Shown here piece after piece: positions 24,250-32,689 of a stretch of 37,632 bases of DNA. The translations under genes and the position numbers were made by a program. This DNA is from Mycobacterium sp. 1554424.7 (GTDB lineage Bacteria; Actinomycetota; Actinomycetes; Mycobacteriales; Mycobacteriaceae), in assembly GCF_001665295.1 (NCBI RefSeq), contig NZ_LZSE01000115.1, positions 1-37,632 on the forward strand, written 5' to 3'. How positions within the stretch are numbered: position 1 is the stretch's first letter; each line of letters starts with the position of its first letter. The notes under the pieces are model-generated. The model did no database searches, was not told the DNA's origin, and saw nothing but the letters and a program-made list of their open reading frames with translations.

Positions 24250-26353
24250 GCGTCACATCTCCCTTCGGTGAATCGGCTGCGTCTGCACGCTCCACGGCGA
24301 CCGTGCAGGCTTTGAAGGAGGGCATCCGGGAATGCGGGTCAAGCACCGGATTCGTGAGCCGGTTGATGTTCGCCGCCCCGCCCCAGTGGAACGGCGCGAA
24401 GACGGTGTCCGGGCGGATCCCGGGGTCCGTCCGCGCCGTCATCGCCACCTCGCCCCGACGGGTCCTCAACCGAACCTTCTCGCCGCTGTTGATACCAAGT
24501 CGTCGCGCGAGCGTCGGGTGCAGCTCGGCCACCGGCTCAGGCTCGGCCTCGGCGAGCGAGGCAACCCTGCGGGTTTGGGTCCCGGATTGGTACTGCCGCA
24601 ACACGCGGCCCGTCGTGAGGTAGTACGGGAATTCGTCGTCCGGGGATTCGGGCGCCTCCCGTTGCTCGACGGGATGGAAGTGGGCCCGGCGGTCGGGCGT
24701 CGGAAAGTCCGCGGTGAACAGTCGAGGGGTGTCGGGATACAGGGGCGACGGGCAGGGCCAGAACACACCGTTGCCGGTCGCGATCCTTTCGTAGCTGATG
24801 CCCCGGTAGTCGGCCTTGCCGCCCTGGCTCGCACGGGTCAGCTCTTGGAAGACTTCCTGCGAGTCGGCCGAAAACCCATGTACCCCAAGGCGCTTCGCCA
24901 GGTCTGCCATGACGTCGAGGTCCCCGCGCACCTCCCCGGGCGGCGTGATCGCGGCCCGGCGCAGCACCACCCGGCCTTCGAGGTTGGTCATGGTTCCGGA
25001 CTCTTCGGCCCACTGTGTCGTCGGGAGCACCACGTCGGCCAGCGCCGCGGTCTCGGACAGGAATATGTCGGACACCACGAGGAAGTCCAGTTGCTTGATT
25101 TTCTCCGCGACCCGCAGCGAGTTCGGCGCCGAGACAACGACGTTGGAAGCCATCACCCACAGCGCGCGCACCCCGTCGGCCGTGCCGATGCCGTCGAGCA
25201 TTTCGTAGGCCGACCGCCCGGACGACGGCAGGTCGGCGGGGTCGATCCCCCATATCCCCGCGACGTGGGCGCGCGCGACCGGGTCGTCGAGCTTGCGGTA
25301 GCCGGGCAGCTGGTCGCACTTCTGCCCGTGTTCGCGGCCGCCTTGCCCATTGCCCTGACCGGTGATCGTCGCGAATCCGCTGTACGGACGGCCCGGTAGT
25401 CCCAGCGCCAACGCCAGGTTGATGAACGCCTGTGCGGTGTCGGTGCCGGCGCTGTGCTGTTCGGCGCCGCGGGCGGTCAGGATCATCGCGCGATCCGCCT
25501 TCGCCAGCATCCGCGCCGCGGCCACGATGTCCTTCTCCGGCACACCGGTGATCCGTTCGACCCGGTCCGGCCAGTACAGCCGCACCGCGCGCCGAACCGC
25601 GTCGAATCCGGCGGTTCGTTCCACGATGTATTCCCGGTCGATGAGCCCCTCGCGGGCACAGACATTCAGCATGCCGTTCGCCAGGGCCAGGTCCGTTCCG
25701 GGGACCGGTTGCAGATGAAGGTCGGCCCGCACGGCCGTCGCCGTGCGCCGCGGATCCACCACGATGTGCTTGGCGCCGTTGGCGCGGCCCTCATCGAAGT
25801 ACTGCATCGCGGGCGGCATGGTCTCGGCCGGGTTACTTCCGACGAGGAGGATGACGTCGGCGTGCGCGATATCGGCGAGCGGGAAGGGCAGCCCGCGGTC
25901 GACGCCGAACGAACGGTTCGAGGCCGCGGCCGCCGACGACATGCAGAACCGGCCGTTGTAGTCGATCGCCGAGGTGCGCAGCGCGACGCGCGCAAATTTA
26001 CCTAGCTGGTAAGCCTTTTCATTTGTCAGGCCGCCGCCGCCGAAGCATCCGACCGAGTCCCGGCCATGGTCTCGCTGCGCCCTCTGGAATGCCGCGACGA
26101 TCAGTTCCAGCGCCTCGTTCCATGTGGCCGGCCGCAGCGGGGCCGCCCGGTTGCCGCGGACCAACGGCGTCGTCAGCCGATCCGGGTGACCGAGCAGCTC
26201 GGCCGCGGTCCAGCCTTTCGCGCACAGGCCACCGCGATTGGTCGGGAAGTCGTCCTGCGGCGCAAGCTCCACCCGTCCCCCCGACACGTCGAGGGTGATC
26301 CCGCACTGCAAAGAGCAGTAGGGGCAATGCGTTTTCGTCGGCGCCAACGCCAT
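24242..26353 (-). CDS. narB: Assimilatory nitrate reductase catalytic subunit (molybdopterin oxidoreductase)
   Basis: The 703-residue product is a cytoplasmic Mo-bis-MGD enzyme of the NarB/NasC type, reducing nitrate to nitrite. It has an N-terminal [4Fe-4S] site (C10, C13, C17, C44) and the probable Mo-ligand cysteine C137 in NGRFCMSSA. Further family marks are TNEKAYQLGKFARV, VGSNPAETMP, TGQGNGQGGREHGQK and the C-terminal molybdopterin dinucleotide domain (YYLTTGRVLRQYQSGTQTRR, FHWGGAANINRLTN). It lacks a C-terminal flavodoxin or BFD extension, so it probably takes electrons from a ferredoxin. There is no Tat signal. It is the first gene of the nitrate operon. No nitrate transporter gene is in the window. 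The name nasC would be equally valid. Confidence 0.92.
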   Translation of the reverse strand: MALAPTKTHCPYCSLQCGITLDVSGGRVELAPQDDFPTNRGGLCAKGWTAAELLGHPDRLTTPLVRGNRAAPLRPATWNEALELIVAAFQRAQRDHGRDSVGCFGGGGLTNEKAYQLGKFARVALRTSAIDYNGRFCMSSAAAASNRSFGVDRGLPFPLADIAHADVILLVGSNPAETMPPAMQYFDEGRANGAKHIVVDPRRTATAVRADLHLQPVPGTDLALANGMLNVCAREGLIDREYIVERTAGFDAVRRAVRLYWPDRVERITGVPEKDIVAAARMLAKADRAMILTARGAEQHSAGTDTAQAFINLALALGLPGRPYSGFATITGQGNGQGGREHGQKCDQLPGYRKLDDPVARAHVAGIWGIDPADLPSSGRSAYEMLDGIGTADGVRALWVMASNVVVSAPNSLRVAEKIKQLDFLVVSDIFLSETAALADVVLPTTQWAEESGTMTNLEGRVVLRRAAITPPGEVRGDLDVMADLAKRLGVHGFSADSQEVFQELTRASQGGKADYRGISYERIATGNGVFWPCPSPLYPDTPRLFTADFPTPDRRAHFHPVEQREAPESPDDEFPYYLTTGRVLRQYQSGTQTRRVASLAEAEPEPVAELHPTLARRLGINSGEKVRLRTRRGEVAMTARTDPGIRPDTVFAPFHWGGAANINRLTNPVLDPHSRMPSFKACTVAVERADAADSPKGDVTHG

Positions 26354-26375
26354 TGGCGATCACCGCTTAGCTGGT

Positions 26376-26400
26376 GAGCCGGCAAGCATTTGGCCGGCTC
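26376..26400 (-). promoter_or_regulatory. Hairpin in the leader of the nitrate operon
   Basis: GAGCCGGC (26376-26383) and GCCGGCTC (26393-26400) form an 8-bp GC-only-ended stem with a 9-nt loop, 23 bases before the narB start on the minus strand. It could be an mRNA leader structure or an operator. The surrounding 205-bp gap (26354-26558) also has to hold the lipW promoter on the plus strand. No GlnR box of the full consensus could be placed with confidence. Confidence 0.35.
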
Positions 26401-26558
26401 GGCTGGATGTACCCTCCCATGTCGCCTCCCGATCGGCGCTTACAGCCGAAGGTACGTCGCGTGTGTTTCGGAGGTATTTCAGCCGATTGTCCGCACGACT
26501 ACCGCGGGATCACGGCCCCCTGCGCGGCGCGTGCTTTCGGCCCCGCGATACTGGACCG

Positions 26559-27461
26559 ATGCCGAACGACGACGTTCATCCCGACCTGCGCCGCATCGCC
26601 CGTTTCGCCCCGCGGCATATGATCGGCCCGCGCAGCCTGCCGATCATGCGGGCCCTGGGCGGGCTGAGTGAGCGCCGGCGCAAATCGGGCCCGTCCGACG
26701 TCGAGGTGATCACCCTGGAATCGGGGGCCGGCGTCCGGCTCTTCCGGCCCGCGGGCGCGAGCGAACCTGCGCCCGCGCTGCTGTGGATCCACGGCGGCGG
26801 ATACGTAATCGGCAACGCCCAGCAGGACGACTGGATTTGCCGCCGGTTCAGCAAGAGGCTGGGCATGACCGTCGCGTCGGTGGAATACCGCCTGGCGCCC
26901 GAGCATCCGTATCCCGCGTCGCTGGAGGACTGCTATTCGGCGCTCACCTGGCTGGCCGCACTGCCTGCGGTGGACCGCCACCGGATCGCGATCGCCGGCG
27001 CCAGCGCGGGCGGCGGGCTGGCGGCGGCGCTGGCGCTGCTGGCCCGGGACCGCGGCGAGGTGAGCCCGGCGTTCCAGGTGCTGGCGTACCCGATGCTGGA
27101 CGACCGAAGTTCGGCCACCGGCGCAAGCCCGAACCACCGCCTGTGGAGCACGCGCAGCAACCGGTTCGGCTGGAGCGCCTACCTCGGCGGCGCCGACCCG
27201 GCGGTCGCCGTGCCGGGTCGCCGCGACGACCTGAGCGGGTTGCCGCCGGCGTGGATCGGGGTCGGCACGCACGACCTGTTCCACGACGAAGACTTGGCCT
27301 ACGCCCAACGCCTGATCGACGCGGGGGTGCCGTGTCACGTCGAGGTGGTTCCCGGCGCGTTCCACGGGTTCGACATGGTGGCACGCAAAGCCCCGGTGGC
27401 GCGGCAATTTTTCGACAGCCAGTGCGAAAGTTTGCGCGCCGCGCTCGTCCCCGCGGCCTGA
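26559..27461 (+). CDS. lipW: Hormone-sensitive-lipase family esterase, LipW-like
   Basis: The 300-residue product is an HSL/BD-FAE esterase. It has the oxyanion motif HGGGYVIG at residues 78-85, the nucleophile S149 in AGASAGGG, the strand SVEYRLAPEHPYPA, the aspartate in VGTHDLFHDED and the histidine in PGAFHGFDM. Substrates of the family are short- to medium-chain acyl esters. There is no signal peptide. The ATG at 26559 gives the usual HSL N-terminus (MPNDDVHPDLRRIAR); an earlier in-frame start at 26463 would add unrelated basic sequence. It is divergent from the nitrate operon and convergent with the amidohydrolase gene. Length and synteny match LipW (Rv0217c). Confidence 0.9.
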   Translation: MPNDDVHPDLRRIARFAPRHMIGPRSLPIMRALGGLSERRRKSGPSDVEVITLESGAGVRLFRPAGASEPAPALLWIHGGGYVIGNAQQDDWICRRFSKRLGMTVASVEYRLAPEHPYPASLEDCYSALTWLAALPAVDRHRIAIAGASAGGGLAAALALLARDRGEVSPAFQVLAYPMLDDRSSATGASPNHRLWSTRSNRFGWSAYLGGADPAVAVPGRRDDLSGLPPAWIGVGTHDLFHDEDLAYAQRLIDAGVPCHVEVVPGAFHGFDMVARKAPVARQFFDSQCESLRAALVPAA

Positions 27462-27468
27462 GCGCCGG

Positions 27469-28773
27469 TCACATCGCGAAATAGATGAGCTCGCCGCCGA
27501 TGACGGTGGCCGCGACCATGCCGGCGTCCAGCTCCGCCAGGGCCGTCGCCGGCGGCTCGGTCAGCACGCAGAGATCGCCGAGCTGCCCGGCTTCGACGGA
27601 CCGCGGCCGGCCCGGACGATCGGGCGGGCCCAGAAACATCGTCAAAGCCGTTAGGGCCGAGACACATTCGTTCCCGTTGAGCACGGCGCCGCTGGGCGTG
27701 GTGCGGTACACCGCGGCCCGCATCGCCGTCCACGGGTCGCCGTGTCCGAAGGGCATGTCGGTGGACAGCGCCACAGGAACGGCCGCGTCCAGCAGCGACG
27801 CGACCCGCCACAGCTGGCCGTGCTCGTCGGCGGGCACGTCGGTGAGGTACTGGTCGCCGCGCTCGACGACGAAGTTGGGCTGTGTCACCACCGTCACGCC
27901 CAGGTCGGCCAGGTCGGCGACGTTGTCGTCGGGCACCACCGCCGCGTGCTCGATGCGATCCAGCGGATGGCTACCGGCGGCGCGCAGGGCCGCGATGGTG
28001 ACCACCAGTTGGGCCGCGGTGACGCAGTGCACCGCGACCGGGCGGCCGTCGCCGTGCTGGTCGGCGATCCAGGCCGTCAGGGCGTCCAGGTCCAGGCGGT
28101 CGTCCTGCAGGATCTTCTTACCCGGTGCCAGGAAGCTCGGCCGCGGCCGGAACTCGCCGCGACGGTGCGCCACCAACAGCGCGACCATGTCGTCGGCGCC
28201 GAGGTCGGGGGTGGCGTCGGTGACGCCGGTGACGCCGGTCGCGGTGATGCGGCGGCTGAGTTCGGCCAGGTCGGTTTCGCGCTGCGCCAGCGCGTCCGAC
28301 CAGCCGCGGTCCGCGCTGCGCAGGCGGCCGTCGGGGTGTTCGGGCAGGCCGACGCGGCCCAGCGCCTCGGAGTTGAGGATCCACAGCGCGCCGCTGCGGT
28401 GCTGGATGCGCAGCGGAATGTCGCGCACGACGGCATCGAGCGCCGTGCGGTCCAGCTCGCCGGCGACCGACTCGTGGTAGCCGACGGCGCGGATCCAGCC
28501 GTCCGGGCCCGGCGTCGCGTTCGAGAGCAGTTGTGTCAGTTGGGCTTTGGTGCTGACGCCGGGGGGCCCGACGAAGAACGAATCAAGCGCCGACGCCGCC
28601 GAGCGCAGGTGCACGTGGTGGTCGTGCAGCCCGGGCAGGACGGTCCCGCCGCCGGCGTAGAGCACGCCCTCCCCGTCGCCGACGGCCAGGCCTTCACCCA
28701 CCTCCTCGATCCGCGCGCCGACCCGGATGTCGACCGTTCGGCCGTCGAGCAACGTGGCGCGGCGAATCAGCAT
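27469..28773 (-). CDS. Metal-dependent amidohydrolase family 3 protein (YtcJ-like)
   Basis: The 434-residue product keeps the amidohydrolase metal ligands: HxH in LPGLHDHHVHLR, the lysine region FLAPGKKILQDD (candidate carbamylated lysine), later histidines in PVAVHCVT and DRIEHAAVV, and the aspartate in LSTDMPFGHGD. It resembles YtcJ-type enzymes that hydrolyse amide or imide bonds, but is shorter than most (about 540 residues). The ATG at 28773 overlaps the CoA transferase stop by seven bases; a TTG at 28782 would add three residues. It is the last gene of a minus-strand run of hydratase, CoA transferase and amidohydrolase, absent from the M. tuberculosis block as I recall it. The three may degrade an acylated amide-containing substrate (inference). 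Confidence 0.85.
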   Translation of the reverse strand: MLIRRATLLDGRTVDIRVGARIEEVGEGLAVGDGEGVLYAGGGTVLPGLHDHHVHLRSAASALDSFFVGPPGVSTKAQLTQLLSNATPGPDGWIRAVGYHESVAGELDRTALDAVVRDIPLRIQHRSGALWILNSEALGRVGLPEHPDGRLRSADRGWSDALAQRETDLAELSRRITATGVTGVTDATPDLGADDMVALLVAHRRGEFRPRPSFLAPGKKILQDDRLDLDALTAWIADQHGDGRPVAVHCVTAAQLVVTIAALRAAGSHPLDRIEHAAVVPDDNVADLADLGVTVVTQPNFVVERGDQYLTDVPADEHGQLWRVASLLDAAVPVALSTDMPFGHGDPWTAMRAAVYRTTPSGAVLNGNECVSALTALTMFLGPPDRPGRPRSVEAGQLGDLCVLTEPPATALAELDAGMVAATVIGGELIYFAM

Positions 28774-29957
28774 GACGGGCAATGCCTTTCGGAGACAATG
28801 CGGCGCACTGCGTCGTTGTCGGCGCCGAGCCGGGCCGCCGGGGCGCAGGCCGCCGGTGGCCGCGGTGGCGGCGCCGGGTACTGCCCGGCCGACGGTTCGG
28901 TCGGTAACGCCGCGTACGTCGCGGCGACCGCGGCCATCGACACGTGGATCAGTTCGCCGCCGCCGCGGCTCAGCGATTCGACCACCGCCGCGGTCGCCTC
29001 CAGCCCGGTCAACGGGTCGGCGATGGCGTCGCCGCAGAACACCGGCCCGTCGGGGGCGGCGCCCACCAGGCCGCCGGCCACCGCGGCGTCATCGCCGAAC
29101 GCCGGCCTGAAGTCGTCGTATCCGCTGATACGCAACCAGATTCGGCCCGGACGCGGCGCGACGTCCTGGGGCCCGAGCCCCCGGCGCTCCAGCGCGGCTG
29201 GGCGTGAGCCCTCGATCACGATGTCGGCGACGGCGAGCAACTCGCGCAGCTCGTCGGCGTTGGCGTCGAAATCGATGGCGTAGGAGCGCTTTTCGCTGTT
29301 CATCGAGTCGAAGAATTCGCGGTTGCCGCGCCTAGTGCCGTCCGGGCGGCGGGGGCTTTCCACCTTGACGACGGTCGCTCCCGCGCGCGCCAGCAGCCGC
29401 CCGCACAGCGGACCCGCCCACATCGAGGACAGGTCGGCGACCAGCAGGCCGGCCAACCCACGCGGGTCCGACCGGAACCCGAGGTGCCGCACCTGTGGCG
29501 ACGCGGCGGCGACCTCGCCCAGCGCGGCCGCCGGGATGTCCAGCAGAACCGCCCGTTCGGCGACCGCGGACGCCGGACGCGCTGCGGCCCACCGCCGCAG
29601 CGCCGGCCACGGGTCGGCGTGGGTCTCATCCGCCTCAAGTAAGGCCGGGACGGCGGCGACGTCGTCGGGGCGCGACAGCGTGATCGCGCACCAGCCGTCG
29701 CGGGCCGGCAACAACCGGGTGGCGCCGCCCGCCGACACCCGGCCGCGGCGCGTCAACCCGAGCAGCGCGGCCCGCCCGGCCAGCAGGCCGGCCGGGTCGA
29801 TAGGAATGCCCGTTCGGCGCCGGATGGCGGTGGCGACCTCCTCGGCGCGCGCCAGCACGTGCGCGCGGGAGAAGTCGGGCGGCCCGTCGGGCAGGCCCGT
29901 CAGGCAGGCCAGCCCGCTGCTGCCCCAGCTTGACGACGCCGAACTCACGCCCACCAT
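28767..29957 (-). CDS. CaiB/BaiF family III CoA transferase with rearranged domain order
   Basis: The 396-residue product has the family core LAGLLVADLSSMWAGPLCGR with LLARAGATVVKVESP, NSEKRSYAIDF and ADIVIEGSRPAALERRGLGP. The usual catalytic aspartate region is in FCGDAIADPLTGLEAT. Unusually this core, which normally opens the protein, begins near residue 165. The first 160 residues instead carry what is normally the middle and C-terminal part: WGSSGLACLTGLPDGPP, then RLLPARDGWCAITL and ERAVLLDIPAAAL. The order is thus C-terminal half first. Family members move CoA between carboxylic acids. The start is uncertain (ATG 29957 or GTG 29948). It lies between the Rv0216-like hydratase and the amidohydrolase. 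Confidence 0.85.
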   Translation of the reverse strand: MVGVSSASSSWGSSGLACLTGLPDGPPDFSRAHVLARAEEVATAIRRRTGIPIDPAGLLAGRAALLGLTRRGRVSAGGATRLLPARDGWCAITLSRPDDVAAVPALLEADETHADPWPALRRWAAARPASAVAERAVLLDIPAAALGEVAAASPQVRHLGFRSDPRGLAGLLVADLSSMWAGPLCGRLLARAGATVVKVESPRRPDGTRRGNREFFDSMNSEKRSYAIDFDANADELRELLAVADIVIEGSRPAALERRGLGPQDVAPRPGRIWLRISGYDDFRPAFGDDAAVAGGLVGAAPDGPVFCGDAIADPLTGLEATAAVVESLSRGGGELIHVSMAAVAATYAALPTEPSAGQYPAPPPRPPAACAPAARLGADNDAVRRIVSERHCPSC

Positions 29958-29982
29958 TGTGCGCGCGGCGTCGGCGCGCGAC

Positions 29983-30990
29983 TCAGAAATGCAGCGCGTC
30001 AAACCGCCAGTCCAGCACCGGGCGGTCGGGCGCGTCCGCCGTATCGGCGACCGCGTAGACCAACGACCGCAGCCCCAGCACCCCGCCGTGACCGGTCGGC
30101 CGGGCGGTTTCGATGTGCAGCTCGCTGTACAGCGTGTCGCCCTCGTGCACCGGGCCGGTGTGATCGCAGGACTGCCAGCCCAGGACCGTCGCCAGGTTGG
30201 GCAGCAGCCTGCTGGCCTGGGCGAGCGCCAGCCCGATGGTGTGTCCGCCGTATACCAGCCGGCGCCCGCCGACGCGCGAATCGTGGTGTGTGGCGGCGAT
30301 GTTCAGGGTGAGCCGCGCGAGTTCGGGTGCGCCGCTGACCACGTCGCCGGTGCTGCGCAGCACCGTGCCCGCGAGGGCGGGGTCAAAATGCGGGCCCGGC
30401 ACCTTGTTTCGGAACACGTCGGCGTCCCACTGCGCCGTCGGGTCGTGGGCCGGGCCGGGCACGTCGGCGCCGATCACCGACAGGTCGTCGGCGGGTGCGT
30501 TCTCGGGATTCCAGCCCGGGCTGGCCGGGAGCATGCCGCACCGGTAGAAGTCGAGCACCAACCGGTCGGCCTGGTCGATCGTGATCATCCGCAGCGCCGC
30601 CATTCCGGTCGGCGCCCGGCCCGGCTTCGTCGAATTCGCCCGCAGCCCAACCACTTCGGTGCGGGTGTAGATGGTGTCGCCGACGACGGGGAACCGGTGA
30701 AAGGTGAGCCCGCGATAGAACAGGTTGGCCTTGACGCGCTGGGTGGCCAGCGTCGACTGCCCGATCGCGACATCGCAGACCAGGGCCGGATGCGCCAGCG
30801 GCCCCGGCGCGCCGGTCACCGCCGAGCACAGGCCGGCATCCAGGGACAGCCGCAGCCGGTCCCCCACGATCGCCTGGTGGGCGGCGGCCATCCCGGCCGA
30901 GAGCGTCACCGCCGGCGCCCAGTCGAAGACCTCGCCCACCGACAGATCGTCGAAGTACGGGCCGCCCTCCCGTACATGCGCATAAGTCAC
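29983..30990 (-). CDS. Double hot-dog acyl dehydratase/MaoC-like protein, Rv0216-like
   Basis: The 335-residue product has two hot-dog halves, as solved for Rv0216. The first half contains EVFDWAPAVTLSAGMAAAHQ, then GDRLRLSLDAGLCSAV, and FPVVGDTIYTRTEVV. The second contains RLVYGGHTIGLALAQASRLL and DHTGPVHEGDTLYSELHIET. The (R)-hydratase motif expects D-x4-H; here the aspartate is present in GDRLRLS, but I do not see the histidine in its usual place, so activity on an enoyl-CoA is uncertain. The start is GTG 30990, nine bases from the divergent fadE3 start. It heads a three-gene run with the CoA transferase and amidohydrolase. The protein is predicted to be cytoplasmic. Confidence 0.85.
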   Translation of the reverse strand: MTYAHVREGGPYFDDLSVGEVFDWAPAVTLSAGMAAAHQAIVGDRLRLSLDAGLCSAVTGAPGPLAHPALVCDVAIGQSTLATQRVKANLFYRGLTFHRFPVVGDTIYTRTEVVGLRANSTKPGRAPTGMAALRMITIDQADRLVLDFYRCGMLPASPGWNPENAPADDLSVIGADVPGPAHDPTAQWDADVFRNKVPGPHFDPALAGTVLRSTGDVVSGAPELARLTLNIAATHHDSRVGGRRLVYGGHTIGLALAQASRLLPNLATVLGWQSCDHTGPVHEGDTLYSELHIETARPTGHGGVLGLRSLVYAVADTADAPDRPVLDWRFDALHF

Positions 30991-30999
30991 GGGGCCAAT

Positions 31000-32172
31000 A
31001 TGGCACACGTGAGCACAGAGCAAAGCGACGACTTTGAAGAAGACATGCTGGTCGCCACGGTGCGGGCGTTCGTCGACCGCGACGTCAAACCCGGGATCCG
31101 CGAGGTCGAGCACGCCAACACCTACCCCGAGGCGTGGATCGAGCAGATGAAGCGGATCGGCATTTACGGCCTGGCCATCCCCGAGGAATACGGCGGGTCG
31201 CCGGTGTCGATGCCCTGCTACGTGCGGGTCACCGAGGAGCTGGCCCGCGGCTGGATGAGCCTGGCCGGTGCGATGGGCGGGCACACCGTGGTGGCCAAGC
31301 TGCTGACGCTGTTCGGCACCGAAGAGCAGAAGCGGGCCTACCTGCCGCCGATGGCCACCGGCGAGCTGCGGGCGACCATGGCATTGACGGAGCCGGGCGG
31401 CGGCTCGGACCTGCAGAACATGACGACGACCGCATTACCGGACGGCTCCGGCGGCCTGGTCATCAACGGTGCCAAGACCTGGATTTCCAACGCGCGCCGG
31501 TCCGGGCTGATCGCGCTGCTGTGCAAGACCGACCCGAACGCCACGCCGCGCCACACGGGCATCTCGATCGTGCTCGTCGAGCACGGGCCGGGCCTGACGG
31601 TCTCGCGGGACCTGCCCAAGCTGGGCTACAAGGGCGTCGAGTCCTGCGAGCTGTCGTTCGACAACTTCCACGCGCCGGCGTCGGCGGTGCTGGGCGGCCG
31701 AACCGGGGAGGGTTTCGCCCAGATGATGAAGGGGCTCGAAACGGGCCGCATCCAGGTGGCCGCCCGGGCGCTGGGCGTTGCGACGGCGGCGCTCGAGGAC
31801 GCGCTCGCGTACGCGCAACAGCGGGAAAGCTTCGGGCGCCCGATCTGGAAGCACCAGTCGATCGGCAACTACCTGGCGGACATGGCGACCAAGCTCACCG
31901 CCGCCCGCCAGCTCACCCGCTACGCCGCCGAGCGCTACGACAGCGGGCAGCGCTGCGACATGGAGGCCGGGATGGCCAAGCTGTTCGCCTCCGAGACCGC
32001 GATGGAGATCGCGCTGGACGCGGTGCGCATTCACGGCGGCTACGGCTACTCATGCGAGTACGACGTCGAACGCTACTTCCGCGACGCGCCGCTGATGATC
32101 GTGGGCGAGGGGACCAACGAGATCCAGCGCAATGTCATCGCGGCGCAGCTGGTCGCCCGGGGCGGGATCTGA
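31000..32172 (+). CDS. fadE3: Acyl-CoA dehydrogenase, FadE3-like
   Basis: The 390-residue product is a complete FAD acyl-CoA dehydrogenase: N-terminal helices (MLVATVRAFVDRDVKPGIRE), the beta-domain substrate/flavin motif ATMALTEPGGGSDLQNM, KTWISNARRSGLIAL, and the C-terminal helices with ALGVATAALEDALAYAQQRE. The catalytic glutamate is in VGEGTNEIQRN, as in medium-chain enzymes. The reaction is alpha-beta desaturation of an acyl-CoA in the cytoplasm. The gene is divergent from the Rv0216-like gene as in M. tuberculosis Rv0215c/Rv0216. Starts are only nine bases apart and neither has a ribosome site, so leaderless mRNAs are likely. A GTG at 31009 is an alternative start. Confidence 0.93.
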   Translation: MAHVSTEQSDDFEEDMLVATVRAFVDRDVKPGIREVEHANTYPEAWIEQMKRIGIYGLAIPEEYGGSPVSMPCYVRVTEELARGWMSLAGAMGGHTVVAKLLTLFGTEEQKRAYLPPMATGELRATMALTEPGGGSDLQNMTTTALPDGSGGLVINGAKTWISNARRSGLIALLCKTDPNATPRHTGISIVLVEHGPGLTVSRDLPKLGYKGVESCELSFDNFHAPASAVLGGRTGEGFAQMMKGLETGRIQVAARALGVATAALEDALAYAQQRESFGRPIWKHQSIGNYLADMATKLTAARQLTRYAAERYDSGQRCDMEAGMAKLFASETAMEIALDAVRIHGGYGYSCEYDVERYFRDAPLMIVGEGTNEIQRNVIAAQLVARGGI

Positions 32173-32248
32173 CGCGAATGTCCCGGCCTGACGTCGGCGG
32201 GTGCTGTATATTTGCCGGACCGAACGGACCAGAGAAGGGGTCGTGGCC

Positions 32249-32689
32249 ATGAGTTATCCCCCAGGGCCGTACGAAGGTTCCCCAGAGTGGCAGGGCCAGC
32301 AGCCGCCGCCGGGTTGGCAGGGCCAGCAGCCGCCGGGCTGGCAGGGCCAGCCACCCCCGCCGCCCGGATACCCGGCCCCGCAACCGGGTTGGCCGGCCCA
32401 GCGCGAGCCGGACAACTACCTCGTCTGGGCGATCCTGGTCACGGTGCTGTGCTGCCTGCCGTTCGGGATCGTCTCGATCGTGTACTCCACCAAGGTCTCC
32501 GGGCTGTGGACCCAGGGCCGGTACGCCGAAGCGCAATCCGCGGCCGACAGCGCGAAGAAGTGGGCCATCATCGGCGCGATCGCCGGCGTGGCCGCCTACG
32601 TCATCGTCGGAATCCTGTACGCCTTCGTCTTCGCCGTGGCCGTCTCGAACCTCCCGTCCACGACCACCACCACCTACTCGGGATTCTGA
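32249..32689 (+). CDS. CD225/dispanin family membrane protein with proline-rich N-terminus
   Basis: The 146-residue product starts with a Pro/Gln/Gly/Trp-rich cytoplasmic-type tail of about 55 residues, built from short WQGQQPP repeats. The CD225/dispanin core follows: DNYLVWAILVTVLCCLPFGI (first span), a conserved loop VYSTKVSGLWTQGRYAEAQS, then AKKWAIIGAIAGVAAYVIVG (second span). Bacterial dispanins are unstudied small membrane proteins; the animal IFITM relatives modulate membrane fusion. The ATG at 32249 has GAAGGGG eight bases upstream. It follows fadE3 on the same strand, and its 3' end overlaps the convergent crotonase gene by 16 bases. The function is unknown. Confidence 0.88.
   Translation: MSYPPGPYEGSPEWQGQQPPPGWQGQQPPGWQGQPPPPPGYPAPQPGWPAQREPDNYLVWAILVTVLCCLPFGIVSIVYSTKVSGLWTQGRYAEAQSAADSAKKWAIIGAIAGVAAYVIVGILYAFVFAVAVSNLPSTTTTTYSGF

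Noticed and set aside
29323-30999. Upstream extension of the fadE3 frame
   Set aside because: It is antisense to the Rv0216-like and CoA transferase genes and lacks any acyl-CoA dehydrogenase sequence before 31000.
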